Below, piece after piece: positions 26,792-36,673 of a DNA stretch of 64,000 nt (position 1 is its first letter; every line of letters starts with the position of its first letter). The notes beneath the pieces are model-generated. The model saw only the letters and a program-made list of their open reading frames with translations. It did no database searches and was not told where the DNA came from. The DNA comes from Streptomyces sp. NRRL B-3428. GTDB taxonomy: Bacteria > Actinomycetota > Actinomycetes > Streptomycetales > Streptomycetaceae. The position numbers were made by a program, and so were the translations under genes. The DNA lies in contig JOGW01000010.1 of assembly GCA_000721375.1 (NCBI GenBank), positions 310,001-374,000 of the forward strand. Reading direction: 5' to 3'.

Positions 26792-29221
26792 GTGACGACG
26801 ACGGACACCGTGACGGAATCTCAGGGGGATGCGAATCCCAGCGGCTATGCGGCGGCCCGGCTGCGCCTCCTTCAAGGGGAGGAGCGATCCGGGCCGCCGC
26901 GCCGTGCTGCCCTCGCGCAGCTCACGGACGAGTGGCTGGCCGGGCTCTTCGCGGGCGGTGCGCCTTTGAAGGGCACCGCGCTGGTAGCGGTCGGCGGTTA
27001 CGGACGCGGTGAGCTGTCGCCGCGCAGCGACCTCGATCTGCTTCTGCTGCACGACGGCAGCGCGGACGCGGGCGCCATCGCCTCGCTGGCCGACCGCATC
27101 TGGTACCCGGTGTGGGATCTCGGGCTCGCGCTCGACCACTCCGTGCGTACGGCGGGGGAGGTGCGCAAGACGGCGGGCGAGGATCTGAAGGTGCAGCTGG
27201 GGCTGCTCGACGCCCGTCATATCGCCGGTGACCTGGGGCTCACGGCCGGGGTGCGGACCTCGGTCCTCGCCGACTGGCGCAATCAGGCCCCCCGCCGGCT
27301 CGGCGAACTGCAGGAGCTGTGCGGTGAACGGGCCGAGCGGCAGGGCGAGTTGCAGTACCTCCTGGAGCCCGATCTGAAAGAGGCGCGGGGCGGACTGCGG
27401 GACGCCACCGCGCTGCGGGCCGTCGCGGCCTCCTGGCTGGCGGATGCGCCACGGGCGGGGCTCGACGAGGCGCGGCGGCGCCTGCTCGACGTACGCGACG
27501 CACTGCATCTGGTGACCGGGCGGGCCACGGACCGGCTCGCGCTGCAGGAGCAGGATCAAGTCGCCGCATCTTTGGGGCTGTTGGACGCGGACACCCTTCT
27601 GCGCCAGGTATACGAAGCGGCCCGGACCATCTCGTACGCGAGCGATGTGACCTGGCGCGAGGTGGGCCGGGTGCTGCGCTCGCGCAAGGCCAAGCCGCGA
27701 CTGCGGGCGATGCTCGGGTCGAAGGCGGCGCCCGAGCGGACTCCCTTGGCGGAGGGGGTCGTCGAGCTCGACGGCGAGGTGGTGCTCGCGCGGGTGGCGC
27801 GGCCGGATCGCGATCCGGTGCTTCCGCTGCGGGCCGCCGCGGCGGCGGCGCAGGCCGGACTGCCGCTCTCTCTGCATGCCGTACGGGCGTTGGCGGGCGC
27901 TGCCCGTCCGCTGCCCGCTCCGTGGCCGGCCGAGGCGCGCGAGCAGTTCGTGACGCTGCTCGGGGCCGGGCGGCCGACGGTCGCGGTGTGGGAGGCGCTG
28001 GAGGCCGAAGGGCTGATCACGCGGCTGCTGCCCGACTGGGAGCGGGTGCGGTGCCGGCCGCAGCGCAACGCCGTACACACCTGGACGGTCGACCGGCATC
28101 TGGTCGAGGCCGCGGTGCAGGCTTCGGAACTGACACGTCGGGTGCACCGGCCCGACCTGCTGCTGGTGGCCGCACTGCTGCACGACATCGGCAAGGGCTG
28201 GCCCGGTGACCACTCGGAGGCCGGAGAGGTCATCGCCCGTGACGTGGCCGCGCGGATCGGCTTCGACCGCGGCGACGTCGAGGTGCTCTCCACTCTCGTA
28301 CGCCACCATCTGCTGCTCATCGACACGGCGACCCGGCGCGATCTCGACGACCCGGCGACGATCCGGTCCGTGGCGGAGGCGGTCGGGTCGGCCGGGGTGC
28401 TCGAGCTGCTGCACGCGCTGACCGAGGCGGACGCGCTCGCGACCGGGCCCGCCGCGTGGTCGACCTGGCGTGGATCGCTGGTGGCCGATCTCGTGAAGCG
28501 TGTGGGCGCGCTGCTCGCCGGGGATCCGGTGCCGGATCCCTCGCAGGTGGAGTACACCGTCGAGCAGGAGCGGCTTGCGCTCGAGGCCTTCCGGACCGCG
28601 GGGCCGGTGCTGACGCTGCGGGCGCAGACGGAAGGGGCCGGCGCCGACGAGCCCGTCGGGGTCGAGCTCCTGGTGGCCGTACCCGATCAGCCCGGGGTAC
28701 TGCCGGCGGTCGCGGGTGTGCTCGCGATGCACCGGCTGACCGTGCGCACGGCGGATCTGCGGGCGGTCTCGCTGCCGGACGACGTGGGTCCCGGGTCGGT
28801 GCTGCTGCTTCAGTGGCGGGTGGCGGCCGAGTACGGCTCCCTGCCGGAGGCGGCCCGGCTGCGGGCCGATCTCGTACGGGCCCTGGACGGGTCCCTCGAC
28901 ATCGCGGCGCGGCTTGCCGAGCGGGATGCGGCGTATCCGAGGCGGCGGGGCGCCGTGGCTCCGCCTGCGCGGGTGTCGGTGGCGCCGGCCGGGTCGCGGC
29001 TGGCGACCGTGATCGAGGTGCGGGCCCAGGATGCGCCCGGGTTGCTGCATCGGATCGGACGGGCCCTGGAGAGCGTGGGGGTCATGGTGCGGTCGGCGCA
29101 TGTCAGCACGCTGGGGTCCAACGCGGTGGACGCGTTCTATGTGACGGGGCCGGAGGGTGCACCGTTGGCCGCGGAGGACGCGGCGGAGGTGGTGAGGTCG
29201 GTGGAGGGGGCGCTCAGGTAG
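26792..29221 (+). CDS. glnD: PII-modifying nucleotidyltransferase GlnD
   Basis: An 809-residue four-domain enzyme. The nucleotidyltransferase domain has GGYGRGELSPRSDLD at 68-82, with D80 and D82 metal-binding; a GlnE-like helical domain follows; the HD hydrolase domain has H464-D465 in LLHDIGKGWPGDHSEAG; and two C-terminal ACT domains (about 640-720 and 730-809) sense glutamine. In Streptomyces GlnD adenylylates GlnK Y51 in response to nitrogen. GTG 26792 is preceded by AAGGAG 8 nt upstream. It closes the amtB-glnK-glnD operon; ffh follows after 157 bp. Confidence 0.96.
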   Translation: MTTTDTVTESQGDANPSGYAAARLRLLQGEERSGPPRRAALAQLTDEWLAGLFAGGAPLKGTALVAVGGYGRGELSPRSDLDLLLLHDGSADAGAIASLADRIWYPVWDLGLALDHSVRTAGEVRKTAGEDLKVQLGLLDARHIAGDLGLTAGVRTSVLADWRNQAPRRLGELQELCGERAERQGELQYLLEPDLKEARGGLRDATALRAVAASWLADAPRAGLDEARRRLLDVRDALHLVTGRATDRLALQEQDQVAASLGLLDADTLLRQVYEAARTISYASDVTWREVGRVLRSRKAKPRLRAMLGSKAAPERTPLAEGVVELDGEVVLARVARPDRDPVLPLRAAAAAAQAGLPLSLHAVRALAGAARPLPAPWPAEAREQFVTLLGAGRPTVAVWEALEAEGLITRLLPDWERVRCRPQRNAVHTWTVDRHLVEAAVQASELTRRVHRPDLLLVAALLHDIGKGWPGDHSEAGEVIARDVAARIGFDRGDVEVLSTLVRHHLLLIDTATRRDLDDPATIRSVAEAVGSAGVLELLHALTEADALATGPAAWSTWRGSLVADLVKRVGALLAGDPVPDPSQVEYTVEQERLALEAFRTAGPVLTLRAQTEGAGADEPVGVELLVAVPDQPGVLPAVAGVLAMHRLTVRTADLRAVSLPDDVGPGSVLLLQWRVAAEYGSLPEAARLRADLVRALDGSLDIAARLAERDAAYPRRRGAVAPPARVSVAPAGSRLATVIEVRAQDAPGLLHRIGRALESVGVMVRSAHVSTLGSNAVDAFYVTGPEGAPLAAEDAAEVVRSVEGALR

Positions 29222-29309
29222 GGGCGCCGAATACGGGCCGGCCGGGTAGTTCCGTACGCACGGTCGGCTCACTTCCCGGGCCAGATACCCTGGAAGGCGC
29301 ACCAACCCG

Positions 29310-29349
29310 CCCCCAAGCTCTCGGCTGCGCTCGAGCAGGGGGTGCCCCC
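29310..29349. repeat. Dispersed hairpin repeat upstream of ffh
   Basis: C5 at 29310-29314 pairs with G5 at 29338-29342, enclosing GCTC...GAGC; the G5 can instead pair with C5 at 29345-29349, giving two competing stems. I recall closely similar C-rich/AGCTCTCGG.../GAGC/G-rich elements in many Streptomyces intergenic regions. It ends 29 bp before the ffh start. Confidence 0.6.
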
Positions 29350-29378
29350 GCCCACCGACCCGAGGATTCGCGACCGCC

Positions 29379-30935
29379 GTGTTCGATACTCTCTCCGACC
29401 GCCTCGCAGCGACATTCAAGAACCTCCGCGGCAAGGGTCGCCTCAGCGAGGCGGACATCGACGCCACGGCACGGGAAATCCGTATCGCGCTGCTCGAGGC
29501 CGATGTCGCGCTGCCCGTCGTGCGCGCCTTCGTCAAGCAGATCAAGGAGCGCGCCGCCGGCGCCGAGGTCTCGCAGGCGCTCAACCCCGCGCAGCAGGTC
29601 ATCAAGATCGTCAACGAGGAGCTCATCGGCATCCTCGGCGGCGAGACCCGCCGACTGCGCTTCGCCAAGACCGGCCCGACCGTGATCATGCTCGCGGGTC
29701 TGCAGGGTGCCGGTAAGACGACGCTGGCCGGAAAGCTCGGCCACTGGCTGAAGGGGCAGGGCCACGCGCCGCTGCTCGTCGCCTGTGACCTGCAGCGCCC
29801 CAACGCCGTCAACCAGCTCAGCGTCGTCGCCGAGCGCGCGGGCGTCGGCATCTACGCGCCGCAGCCGGGCAACGGCGTCGGTGACCCGGTGCAGGTCGCG
29901 CAGGACTCCATCGAGTACGCGAAGACCAAGCAGTACGACGTGGTCGTGGTCGACACCGCGGGCCGCCTCGGTATCGACCAGGAACTGATGCAGCAGGCCG
30001 CGGACATCCGCGACGCGGTCAAGCCGGACGAGGTTCTGTTCGTCGTCGACGCGATGATCGGTCAGGACGCGGTCAACACGGCCGAGGCCTTCCGTGACGG
30101 CGTCGGCTTCGACGGTGTCGTGCTGTCGAAGCTCGACGGTGACGCCCGTGGTGGTGCCGCCCTCTCGATCGCGCACGTGACCGGCCGCCAGATCATGTTC
30201 GCCTCCAACGGCGAGAAGCTGGACGACTTCGACGCGTTCCACCCGGACCGCATGGCGTCCCGCATCCTCGGCATGGGCGACATGCTCAGCCTGATCGAGA
30301 AGGCCGAGCAGACCTTCTCGCAGGCCGAGGCCGAGAAGATGGCCGCCAAGCTGCAGAGCGCCAAGGGCGGCAAGGACTTCACGCTCGACGACTTCCTGGC
30401 TCAGATGGAGCAGGTCAGGAAGATGGGCTCCATCTCCAAGCTGCTCGGGATGCTGCCCGGCATGGGGCAGATCAAGGACCAGATCAACAACATCGACGAG
30501 CGCGATGTGGACCGTACGGCGGCCATCATCAAGTCGATGACCCCGGCCGAGCGCGCGGACGCCACGATCATCAACGGCTCGCGCCGTGCCCGTATCGCCA
30601 AGGGTTCCGGTGTCGAGGTCAGCGCGGTCAAGAACCTCGTCGAGCGGTTCTTCGAGGCGCGCAAGATGATGTCGCGGATGGCGCAGGGCGGTGGCATGCC
30701 GGGTATGCCCGGGATGCCGGGCATGGGTGGTGGCCCCGGCCGGCAGAAGAAGCAGCAGAAGCAGGCCAAGGGCAAGCGGAAGTCGGGCAACCCGATGAAG
30801 CGCAAGGCCGAGGAGCAGGCTGCTCAGGAGAAGCGTGAGCAGGCCGCTCAGGGCGGCGGGGCGTTCGGCCTGCCCGCCGGTCAGCAGGCGCAGGACTTCG
30901 AACTTCCGGATGAGTTCAAGAAGTTCATGGGCTGA
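29379..30935 (+). CDS. ffh: Signal recognition particle protein Ffh (SRP54)
   Basis: A 518-residue GTPase that binds 4.5S RNA and nascent signal sequences and delivers ribosomes to FtsY. N domain about 1-90; G domain with G1 GLQGAGKT at 107-114, DLQRPNAV, DTAGR and SKLDGDARGG; methionine-rich M domain from about 300, ending with a GMPGMPGMPGMGG run, a Lys-rich segment and a Gln/Ala tail. GTG 29379 matches the usual N-terminus (FDTLSDRLAATFKNLRGKG). Followed by a 17-bp-stem terminator, so it is probably transcribed alone or as the end of the glnD transcript. Confidence 0.97.
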   Translation: MFDTLSDRLAATFKNLRGKGRLSEADIDATAREIRIALLEADVALPVVRAFVKQIKERAAGAEVSQALNPAQQVIKIVNEELIGILGGETRRLRFAKTGPTVIMLAGLQGAGKTTLAGKLGHWLKGQGHAPLLVACDLQRPNAVNQLSVVAERAGVGIYAPQPGNGVGDPVQVAQDSIEYAKTKQYDVVVVDTAGRLGIDQELMQQAADIRDAVKPDEVLFVVDAMIGQDAVNTAEAFRDGVGFDGVVLSKLDGDARGGAALSIAHVTGRQIMFASNGEKLDDFDAFHPDRMASRILGMGDMLSLIEKAEQTFSQAEAEKMAAKLQSAKGGKDFTLDDFLAQMEQVRKMGSISKLLGMLPGMGQIKDQINNIDERDVDRTAAIIKSMTPAERADATIINGSRRARIAKGSGVEVSAVKNLVERFFEARKMMSRMAQGGGMPGMPGMPGMGGGPGRQKKQQKQAKGKRKSGNPMKRKAEEQAAQEKREQAAQGGGAFGLPAGQQAQDFELPDEFKKFMG

Positions 30936-30955
30936 GGGTCTTCGGATCTACGGGT

Positions 30956-30992
30956 ACGGGCCCGGGTCACCGTTTCGGTGGCCCGGGCCCGT
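30956..30992 (+). terminator. Terminator of ffh
   Basis: A 17-bp stem with one G-U pair (30956-30972 with 30976-30992) and a TTT loop, 21 nt after the ffh stop. Confidence 0.9.
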
Positions 30993-31014
30993 TGTCGTTA
31001 CACGTCGGCGGGCT

Positions 31015-31041
31015 GGGGCGGCTGCATCGCACAGCCGCCCC
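31015..31041. terminator. Second hairpin in the ffh-ftsH gap
   Basis: A perfect 10-bp stem (31015-31024 with 31032-31041) with a 7-nt loop, 22 bp beyond the ffh terminator. It may be a back-up terminator or part of the ftsH leader. Confidence 0.5.
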
Positions 31042-31217
31042 GTTTGCCGGTGACGATGAGGCGGTCACCCGGTTCGCGTAGCTCGCTCAGGGAGCTCCGC
31101 GAGTCCCGTGTCCACCTGTTCCAGGACCTCGCCGATATTGCAGAAGGACCTTTCGACGGCCATCTCGCGCAGGCCTCTCCGCGGGCCATTCCATCCTGCC
31201 CGTAATGCCTGCCCGGA

Positions 31218-33179
31218 ATGCCGGAAATGCCCACCTCTCCAATAATGGCGAGCGTGACAGCCCCCAGCCCCGTGCCCCCACGCGACCGCACCGACCAGCC
31301 GTGGCGCTCCGAGGGCGCACCGCCGCCGCCCCCGCCCAAGAAGAAGCTGTCCTGGCGCAGCCTCCTGTGGACGGCGCTGCTCGTCTATCTCCTGACGAAC
31401 CTGCTCCTCGGCTTCTTCGGTGACGACAAGCCGAAGACGATCTCGTACACCGAGTTCAGCAGCCAGCTCAACGCGGGCAACGTCGAGAAGATCTACGCCA
31501 AGGGCGACCAGATCCAGGGTGACCTCAAGGCGGAGAAGCCGGTCCCCGACGGCGGCAAGGGCAACTACCAGGAGTTCATCACCCAGCGCCCGAGCTGGGC
31601 GGACGACCAGATCTGGGACGAGCTGACCAAGCAGAAGGTCACGGTCACCGCGGAGCCGGTCTACAAGGAGCCGAGCCTCCTCACCAACCTCCTCCTGTCC
31701 CTCCTGCCGATCCTTCTCCTCGTCGGTCTGTGGATGTTCATGGCCCGGCGGATGGCGGCCGGGATGGGCGGCGGCGCGGGCGGCATGCTGGGGCGCAAAC
31801 AGCCGCCGAAACCGGTGGAGTTGGAGGCCGACAAGCGCACGACTTTCGAGGATGTCGCGGGCATCGACGAGGTGGAGGGCGAGCTCAACGACGTCGTCGA
31901 CTTCCTCAAGAACCCCGACGCGTATCGCAAGATGGGCGCGAAGATGCCCGGCGGTGTGCTGCTCGCGGGTCCCCCCGGAACCGGCAAGACGCTGCTCGCG
32001 CGGGCGGTCGCGGGCGAGGCCGGAGTCCCCTTCTTCTCCGCCTCCGCGTCCGAGTTCATCGAGATGATCGTCGGCGTCGGTGCTTCCCGCGTACGCGAAC
32101 TCTTCGCCGAGGCGCGCAAGGTGGCGCCCGCCATCATCTTCATCGACGAGATCGACACCATCGGCCGGGCCCGTGGCGGCGGCTCCGGCATGGGCGGCCA
32201 CGACGAGCGCGAGCAGACCCTCAACCAGATCCTCACCGAGATGGACGGCTTCTCCGGCTCCGAGGGCGTCGTGGTGCTCGCGGCCACCAACCGCGCCGAC
32301 ATCCTCGACCCGGCCCTCACCCGGCCGGGACGCTTCGACCGTACGGTCACGGTGAGCCCGCCCGACCGCAAGGGCCGCGAGGCCATCCTGGAGATCCACA
32401 CGCGCGGCATCCCCCTGGCCTCCGGCGTCGACCTCGCCCAGGTCGCCCGTACGACCCCGGGCATGACCGGCGCGGAGCTCGCCAACCTCGCCAACGAGGC
32501 AGCCCTCCTCGCCGTCAAGCGCAAGCAGACCGAGGTCAGCCAGTCCGATCTCTCCGACGCCCTGGAGAAGGTCCAACTCGGCGCCGAACGCCCCCTGGTG
32601 ATGCCCGACGAGGAGCGCCGCCGCACCGCGTACCACGAGAGCGGGCACGCCCTGCTGGGCATGCTGCAGCCCGGCGCCGACCCGGTCCGCAAGATCACGA
32701 TCGTCCCGCGCGGCCGTGCCCTCGGCGTCACTCTCTCCACGCCGGACGCGGACAAGTACGCGTACACGGAGGAGTATCTGCGCGGCCGGATCATCGGCGC
32801 ACTCGGCGGCATGGCGGCCGAGCAGGTGGTCTTCGACGAGATCACCACGGGCGCCGAGAGTGACCTGGAACAGGTCACGAACCTGGCCCGCGGCATGGTC
32901 GCCCGCTGGGGCATGAGCGAACGGGTCGGCCGCCTCTCGGCCATCCCCAACGACGCCCAGAGCCCGTACGGTCTGACGGCGGCGCCCGCGACGCTCGATG
33001 CGATCGACACGGAGATGCGCCGCATCGTCGACGAGTGCTACGAGTCGGCCTGCCGCCAACTCCGCGACAACCGCGACAAGCTGGACGCGCTGTCGCAGGC
33101 GCTCCTCGCGGCGGAGACACTGGACGAGGCGGAGGCCTACCGGGCGGCGGGGATCACGCGGTTGACCAAGTCGGAGTGA
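31218..33179 (+). CDS. ftsH: ATP-dependent zinc metalloprotease FtsH
   Basis: A 653-residue membrane-anchored AAA+ protease that degrades unfolded membrane and regulatory proteins. A Pro-rich cytoplasmic N-terminus precedes TM1 (about 52-68); an extracytoplasmic domain (70-155) is followed by TM2 (about 157-176). Walker A GPPGTGKT is at 251-258, Walker B IIFIDEID near 308, and the zinc site HESGH at 473-477 with the third ligand in the [10 protein letters not shown] segment. The start could be ATG 31218, 31227 or 31245; none has a strong ribosome site. The C-terminus is short. The 63-bp repeat, copy 2, lies 34 bp downstream. Confidence 0.94.
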   Translation: MPEMPTSPIMASVTAPSPVPPRDRTDQPWRSEGAPPPPPPKKKLSWRSLLWTALLVYLLTNLLLGFFGDDKPKTISYTEFSSQLNAGNVEKIYAKGDQIQGDLKAEKPVPDGGKGNYQEFITQRPSWADDQIWDELTKQKVTVTAEPVYKEPSLLTNLLLSLLPILLLVGLWMFMARRMAAGMGGGAGGMLGRKQPPKPVELEADKRTTFEDVAGIDEVEGELNDVVDFLKNPDAYRKMGAKMPGGVLLAGPPGTGKTLLARAVAGEAGVPFFSASASEFIEMIVGVGASRVRELFAEARKVAPAIIFIDEIDTIGRARGGGSGMGGHDEREQTLNQILTEMDGFSGSEGVVVLAATNRADILDPALTRPGRFDRTVTVSPPDRKGREAILEIHTRGIPLASGVDLAQVARTTPGMTGAELANLANEAALLAVKRKQTEVSQSDLSDALEKVQLGAERPLVMPDEERRRTAYHESGHALLGMLQPGADPVRKITIVPRGRALGVTLSTPDADKYAYTEEYLRGRIIGALGGMAAEQVVFDEITTGAESDLEQVTNLARGMVARWGMSERVGRLSAIPNDAQSPYGLTAAPATLDAIDTEMRRIVDECYESACRQLRDNRDKLDALSQALLAAETLDEAEAYRAAGITRLTKSE

Positions 33180-33213
33180 GCGGCGGCGCAGGCTGGGTTG
33201 GCAGCGCAGGCGG

Positions 33214-33276
33214 GTTGTCAGTGGGGGCCGATAGCCTTTGAAGGGCTCGGCCCCCGGGTGGGAGGGGTCTGTCCAG
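33214..33276 (+). repeat. 63-bp hairpin repeat element, copy 2
   Basis: Differs from copy 1 (16482-16544) at three positions. One of these changes a G-U pair to G-C in the outer stem, so pairing is kept. It lies between ftsH and the convergent methyltransferase-like gene, in the same orientation relative to the upstream gene as copy 1. Confidence 0.9.
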
Positions 33277-33284
33277 CCACTCGG

Positions 33285-34148
33285 TCAACTCGTCCGAGCC
33301 ACCAGATACCGGAACACATTCGCCATCCACACCGTCCCGTCCCGCCGCAGATGCGGATGCAGGGCCTCGGTCAGCTCCTTGCGGACCTGGCCCGGGTCGG
33401 TGGCGGTGACGGCCGCTTCGAAGAGGCCCGTCGAGAGCAGCCCGCGCACCGCGCTGTCCATGTCCGCGTAGCCGAACGGGCAGGCCACGCGGCCCGAGCC
33501 GTCCGGCTTGAGGCCGGCCCGCTGGGCCACGTCCTCGAGATCGTCGCGCGACGAGGGGCGCCAACTGCCCGTCGAGCGCAGCGGATCCGCCAGGCGCGTC
33601 GCCACGCGCAGGACCGATGACGTGGTGCAGCGCTCGGGCGGACCCCAGCCGGCAAGCACCACATACGCACCACGCTCGGCGAGCGGCGCGGCCCGCTCGA
33701 GCACGGGCGCGAGCCCCTCCGAATCACCCGCCATGCAGCCGATCGGCTGGAAGGCGGTGATCAGGTTGTACGGGGGACGGGTGACGTCCTGCGCCGCCTC
33801 CGGCCCGCCCTCGACGAGCCGTGGCCCGCTGGCCCGGTCGTCCCGGACCCCGTCGGACAGCAGCCGCTCGCGGGCCAGAGCGAGCCGTTGCGTGCAGCGG
33901 TCCTCGGCACCGGTCACCGAGGCGCCGCGCGATGCCGCCATCAGAAGCGCGAGCCCGGAACCGCAGCCGAGGCCCAGCAGACGGGTGCCGGCGCCCACTT
34001 CGAGCCGTTCGTAGACCGCCTCGTAGAGCGGTACGAGCATCCGCTCCTGGATCTCCGCCCAGTCACGCGCGCGTATATGGGCATCCGTCGGCCGAGGCGA
34101 GCTGGTGCCGGGGTGGGTCGGAGGCCGTTGCGCGAGCGTAGGTGTCAT
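33285..34148 (-). CDS. SAM-dependent methyltransferase-like protein
   Basis: A 287-residue protein with a class I methyltransferase motif I, LLGLGCGSGLALLMAASRG at about 57-75, and an acidic residue at the end of the next strand (TGAED), as expected for SAM binding. The C-terminal half (RDDLEDVAQRAGLKPDGSGRVACPFGYADMDSAVRGLL) resembles the tail of class I methyltransferases acting on small molecules. Target unknown. It reads towards ftsH, with 105 bp between stops that contain the 63-bp repeat, and diverges from proS. Confidence 0.75.
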   Translation of the reverse strand: MTPTLAQRPPTHPGTSSPRPTDAHIRARDWAEIQERMLVPLYEAVYERLEVGAGTRLLGLGCGSGLALLMAASRGASVTGAEDRCTQRLALARERLLSDGVRDDRASGPRLVEGGPEAAQDVTRPPYNLITAFQPIGCMAGDSEGLAPVLERAAPLAERGAYVVLAGWGPPERCTTSSVLRVATRLADPLRSTGSWRPSSRDDLEDVAQRAGLKPDGSGRVACPFGYADMDSAVRGLLSTGLFEAAVTATDPGQVRKELTEALHPHLRRDGTVWMANVFRYLVARTS

Positions 34149-34404
34149 GAAGAGCGCCCCAATCGCCGAGAGAAGCGGATTGCGTCAGCGGTGACCTGAC
34201 GTGCCGGTGTTCGTGTTGTGCCGGACTGCCCGCCCCCGTACGAGTGCTCCCGCACTCCCCCCGTATGCCAGACAACTCCCCATCCGCGCCCGCGTCCAGA
34301 GGGTGAATGCAAAGCTTGGATGCGCCCCTGAACGCGCCCCGCCGAAGCCCCGTACGACGGAATGAACTCCTTTCCGGCGCGCGTCCCGCCGTACCATGCG
34401 CGCC

Positions 34405-35820
34405 ATGGCAAAGGCTCCCGTACTCACGCCCCAGGCGGACGATTTCCCGCGCTGGTACCAGGACCTGATCAACAAGGCCGAGCTGGCCGACAACGGCCCG
34501 GTGCGCGGCACCATGGTCATCCGACCGTACGGCTACGGCCTGTGGGAGCGGATGCAGCAGGAGATGGACGCCCGGATCAAGGAGGCGGGCGCCCAGAACG
34601 CCTACTTCCCGCTCTTCATCCCGCAGTCGTATCTGACGAAGGAAGCCGAGCACGTCGAGGGCTTCGCGCCCGAGCTCGCGGTCGTCACGCACGGCGGCGG
34701 CAAGGAGCTCGACGAGCCGATCGTCGTCCGCCCCACGTCCGAGACGATCATCAACGCCTCCTTCTCCAAGTGGGTGCAGAGCTACCGGGATCTGCCCCTG
34801 CTCATCAACCAGTGGGCGAACGTGGTGCGTTGGGAGATGCGGCCGCGCGTCTTCCTGCGCACGACGGAGTTCCTGTGGCAGGAGGGCCACACCGCGCACG
34901 CCACGTACGAGGAGGCGCGGGAGTACGCCGCGTACATCCACGAGAAGGTGTACGCGGACTTCATGGTCAACGTCCTCGGGATCGATGTGGTCCTCGGCCG
35001 CAAGACCCCGAAGGAGCGCTTCGCCGGAGCGGTCAACACCCTCACCCTCGAAGGGATGATGGGCGACGGCAAGGCGCTGCAGATGGGCACGAGCCACGAG
35101 CTCGGCACCAACTTCGCCAAGGCCTTCGGCACCCAGTACCTCTCCAAGGACGGTACGCAGGAACTGGTCTGGCAGACGTCCTGGGGCTCCTCGACGCGCA
35201 TGGTCGGTGGCCTGATCATGTCGCACGGCGACGACAACGGACTCCGCGTCCCGCCCCGTCTGGCCCCCGTTCAGGCCGTCGTGCTCGCGATCAAGGGCGA
35301 TGATGCGGTTCTGGCCAAGGTCCGCGAGATCGGCGAGCGTCTGAAGGCCGCCGGTGTTCGTGTGCAGGTCGACGACCGTACGGACACCCCGTTCGGGCGG
35401 CGGGCGGTCGACTGGGAGCTCAAGGGCGTTCCCGTACGGATCGAGGTCGGGCCGCGCGATCTGGAGAACGGGACGGCGATGCTGGCCCGGCGCATCCCGG
35501 GGGGTAAGGAGCCGGTCGCGATCGACGCGCTCGCCGGACTGCTGCCCAAGGTTCTCGAGGACGACCAGGCCCAGCTGCTGCGCGAGTCGCGCGAACGCCG
35601 CGAGTCCCGTACGTCGAATGCCTCGACTCCGGCGGAAGCCGCGGAGATCGCCGGCGCCGGCGGCTGGGCGCGGATCCCGTGGTCAGTCCTCGGCGAGGCG
35701 GGGGAGGCCGAGCTCGCGGAGAAGTCCTTGACCGTACGGTGTCTGGTCGCCGAGGACGGCTCGGTGCCGCAGTCGGACGACGCCCCCGGCGCGGTGGCGA
35801 TCGTGGCCCGCGCGTACTGA
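34405..35820 (+). CDS. proS: Prolyl-tRNA synthetase, archaeal/eukaryotic (ProS type 3) form
   Basis: A 471-residue class II aminoacyl-tRNA synthetase charging tRNA-Pro. Motif 2 contains RWEMRPRVFLRTTEFLWQEGH-like sequence (about residues 144-164), motif 3 lies near the GLIMSHGDDNGLRVPPRLAP segment, the anticodon-binding domain spans 285-385, and the C-terminal domain ends in a tyrosine (VARAY), as in archaeal-type enzymes. It lacks the large editing insertion of the common bacterial type, which would make it about 570 residues. The start at ATG 34405 was chosen over 34396. Many Streptomyces have a bacterial-type ProRS elsewhere, so this may be a second copy. Confidence 0.92.
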   Translation: MAKAPVLTPQADDFPRWYQDLINKAELADNGPVRGTMVIRPYGYGLWERMQQEMDARIKEAGAQNAYFPLFIPQSYLTKEAEHVEGFAPELAVVTHGGGKELDEPIVVRPTSETIINASFSKWVQSYRDLPLLINQWANVVRWEMRPRVFLRTTEFLWQEGHTAHATYEEAREYAAYIHEKVYADFMVNVLGIDVVLGRKTPKERFAGAVNTLTLEGMMGDGKALQMGTSHELGTNFAKAFGTQYLSKDGTQELVWQTSWGSSTRMVGGLIMSHGDDNGLRVPPRLAPVQAVVLAIKGDDAVLAKVREIGERLKAAGVRVQVDDRTDTPFGRRAVDWELKGVPVRIEVGPRDLENGTAMLARRIPGGKEPVAIDALAGLLPKVLEDDQAQLLRESRERRESRTSNASTPAEAAEIAGAGGWARIPWSVLGEAGEAELAEKSLTVRCLVAEDGSVPQSDDAPGAVAIVARAY

Positions 35821-35879
35821 GGCGGAACCTCCGCGTCTAAAGAGGCGGAAAAGCATCTTGCGCATCACGTGACAACAGT

Positions 35880-35916
35880 CGCCCCGGCGTGTGGACTTGG
35901 CCTACGCGCCGGGGCG
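35880..35916 (+). terminator. Probable terminator of proS
   Basis: A perfect 10-bp stem (35880-35889 with 35907-35916) with a 17-nt loop, 60 nt after the proS stop. No T run. Confidence 0.55.
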
Positions 35917-36079
35917 TACGCGCCGCTACGTACCCACTTAGTACGAGGTATGCGGCATCTCCGCAGATCAGCGCACCCGCCCTCGTCCCTGCGTATGAGC
36001 GGCAACTGACTGGTACGGGCAAATTATTTGGGATGCCCCGTAATAGGAACACCGAGGCACCTTGGCTCGTTGTCACGAC

Positions 36080-36673
36080 GTGAGCACGACACCACCTGTC
36101 CTCGCCGCAGAGCTGGCGCAGGCGTGGGCCGAGATTCAGCGGTTCCACCCCGAGCTGCCGGATCTTGCCGCGCCCGAATCCCTGATCGGGGAGTCCTCGT
36201 CCGCCTGTGGCGCCGAGCTCTCCTTCGAGCGTCTGCTGCACGAGGCCGTGCACGGGATCGCCGCGGCCCGCGGCATCCGTGACACCTCGCGCGCGGGGCG
36301 CTACCACAACCGCCGCTTCCTCTCGATCGCCGAGGAGATGGGGCTCGACCACCCGGCCGAGCCGCATGCGAGCAGCGGTTTCTCGCTGGTCACACTGAAT
36401 CCGGAGGCCAGAAAGCGCTACCGGCCGACGATGGAGCGCCTGCAGCGCGCCCTCAAGGCGCACACGGCCGCGACCTCCGCGGACACGGCCCGCTCCTTCC
36501 GCGGCCCGGCCGCCCGCCATGGTTCGTCGGGCGGCGGCGTCCGGGTCAAGGCGGTGTGCGACTGCGGCCGCAATGTCCGGGTGGTCCCGTCGGTCCTGGC
36601 CCAGGCCCCCATCGTGTGCGGCGGCTGCGGCAAGCCGTTCCGGATCCCTGAGGCCGTGGCCGCGGCGAGCTGA
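36080..36673 (+). CDS. HExxH-motif protein with C-terminal zinc ribbon (SprT-like)
   Basis: A 197-residue conserved Streptomyces protein. The HEAVH motif (H54, E55, H58) lies in a helix, followed by AARGIRDTSRAGRYHNRRF, reminiscent of SprT-like metallopeptidases. Residues 125-160 are a variable linker, and a C-terminal zinc ribbon uses CDCG and CGGCG (about 155-185), as SprT proteins do. Proteolytic activity is not shown for this group. The start is GTG 36080; the six codons upstream are probably not translated. It lies alone between proS and rpsP. Confidence 0.75.
   Translation: MSTTPPVLAAELAQAWAEIQRFHPELPDLAAPESLIGESSSACGAELSFERLLHEAVHGIAAARGIRDTSRAGRYHNRRFLSIAEEMGLDHPAEPHASSGFSLVTLNPEARKRYRPTMERLQRALKAHTAATSADTARSFRGPAARHGSSGGGVRVKAVCDCGRNVRVVPSVLAQAPIVCGGCGKPFRIPEAVAAAS

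Noticed and set aside
31065..33059. 664-codon antisense frame over ftsH
   Set aside because: No domain; FtsH on the plus strand is unambiguous.
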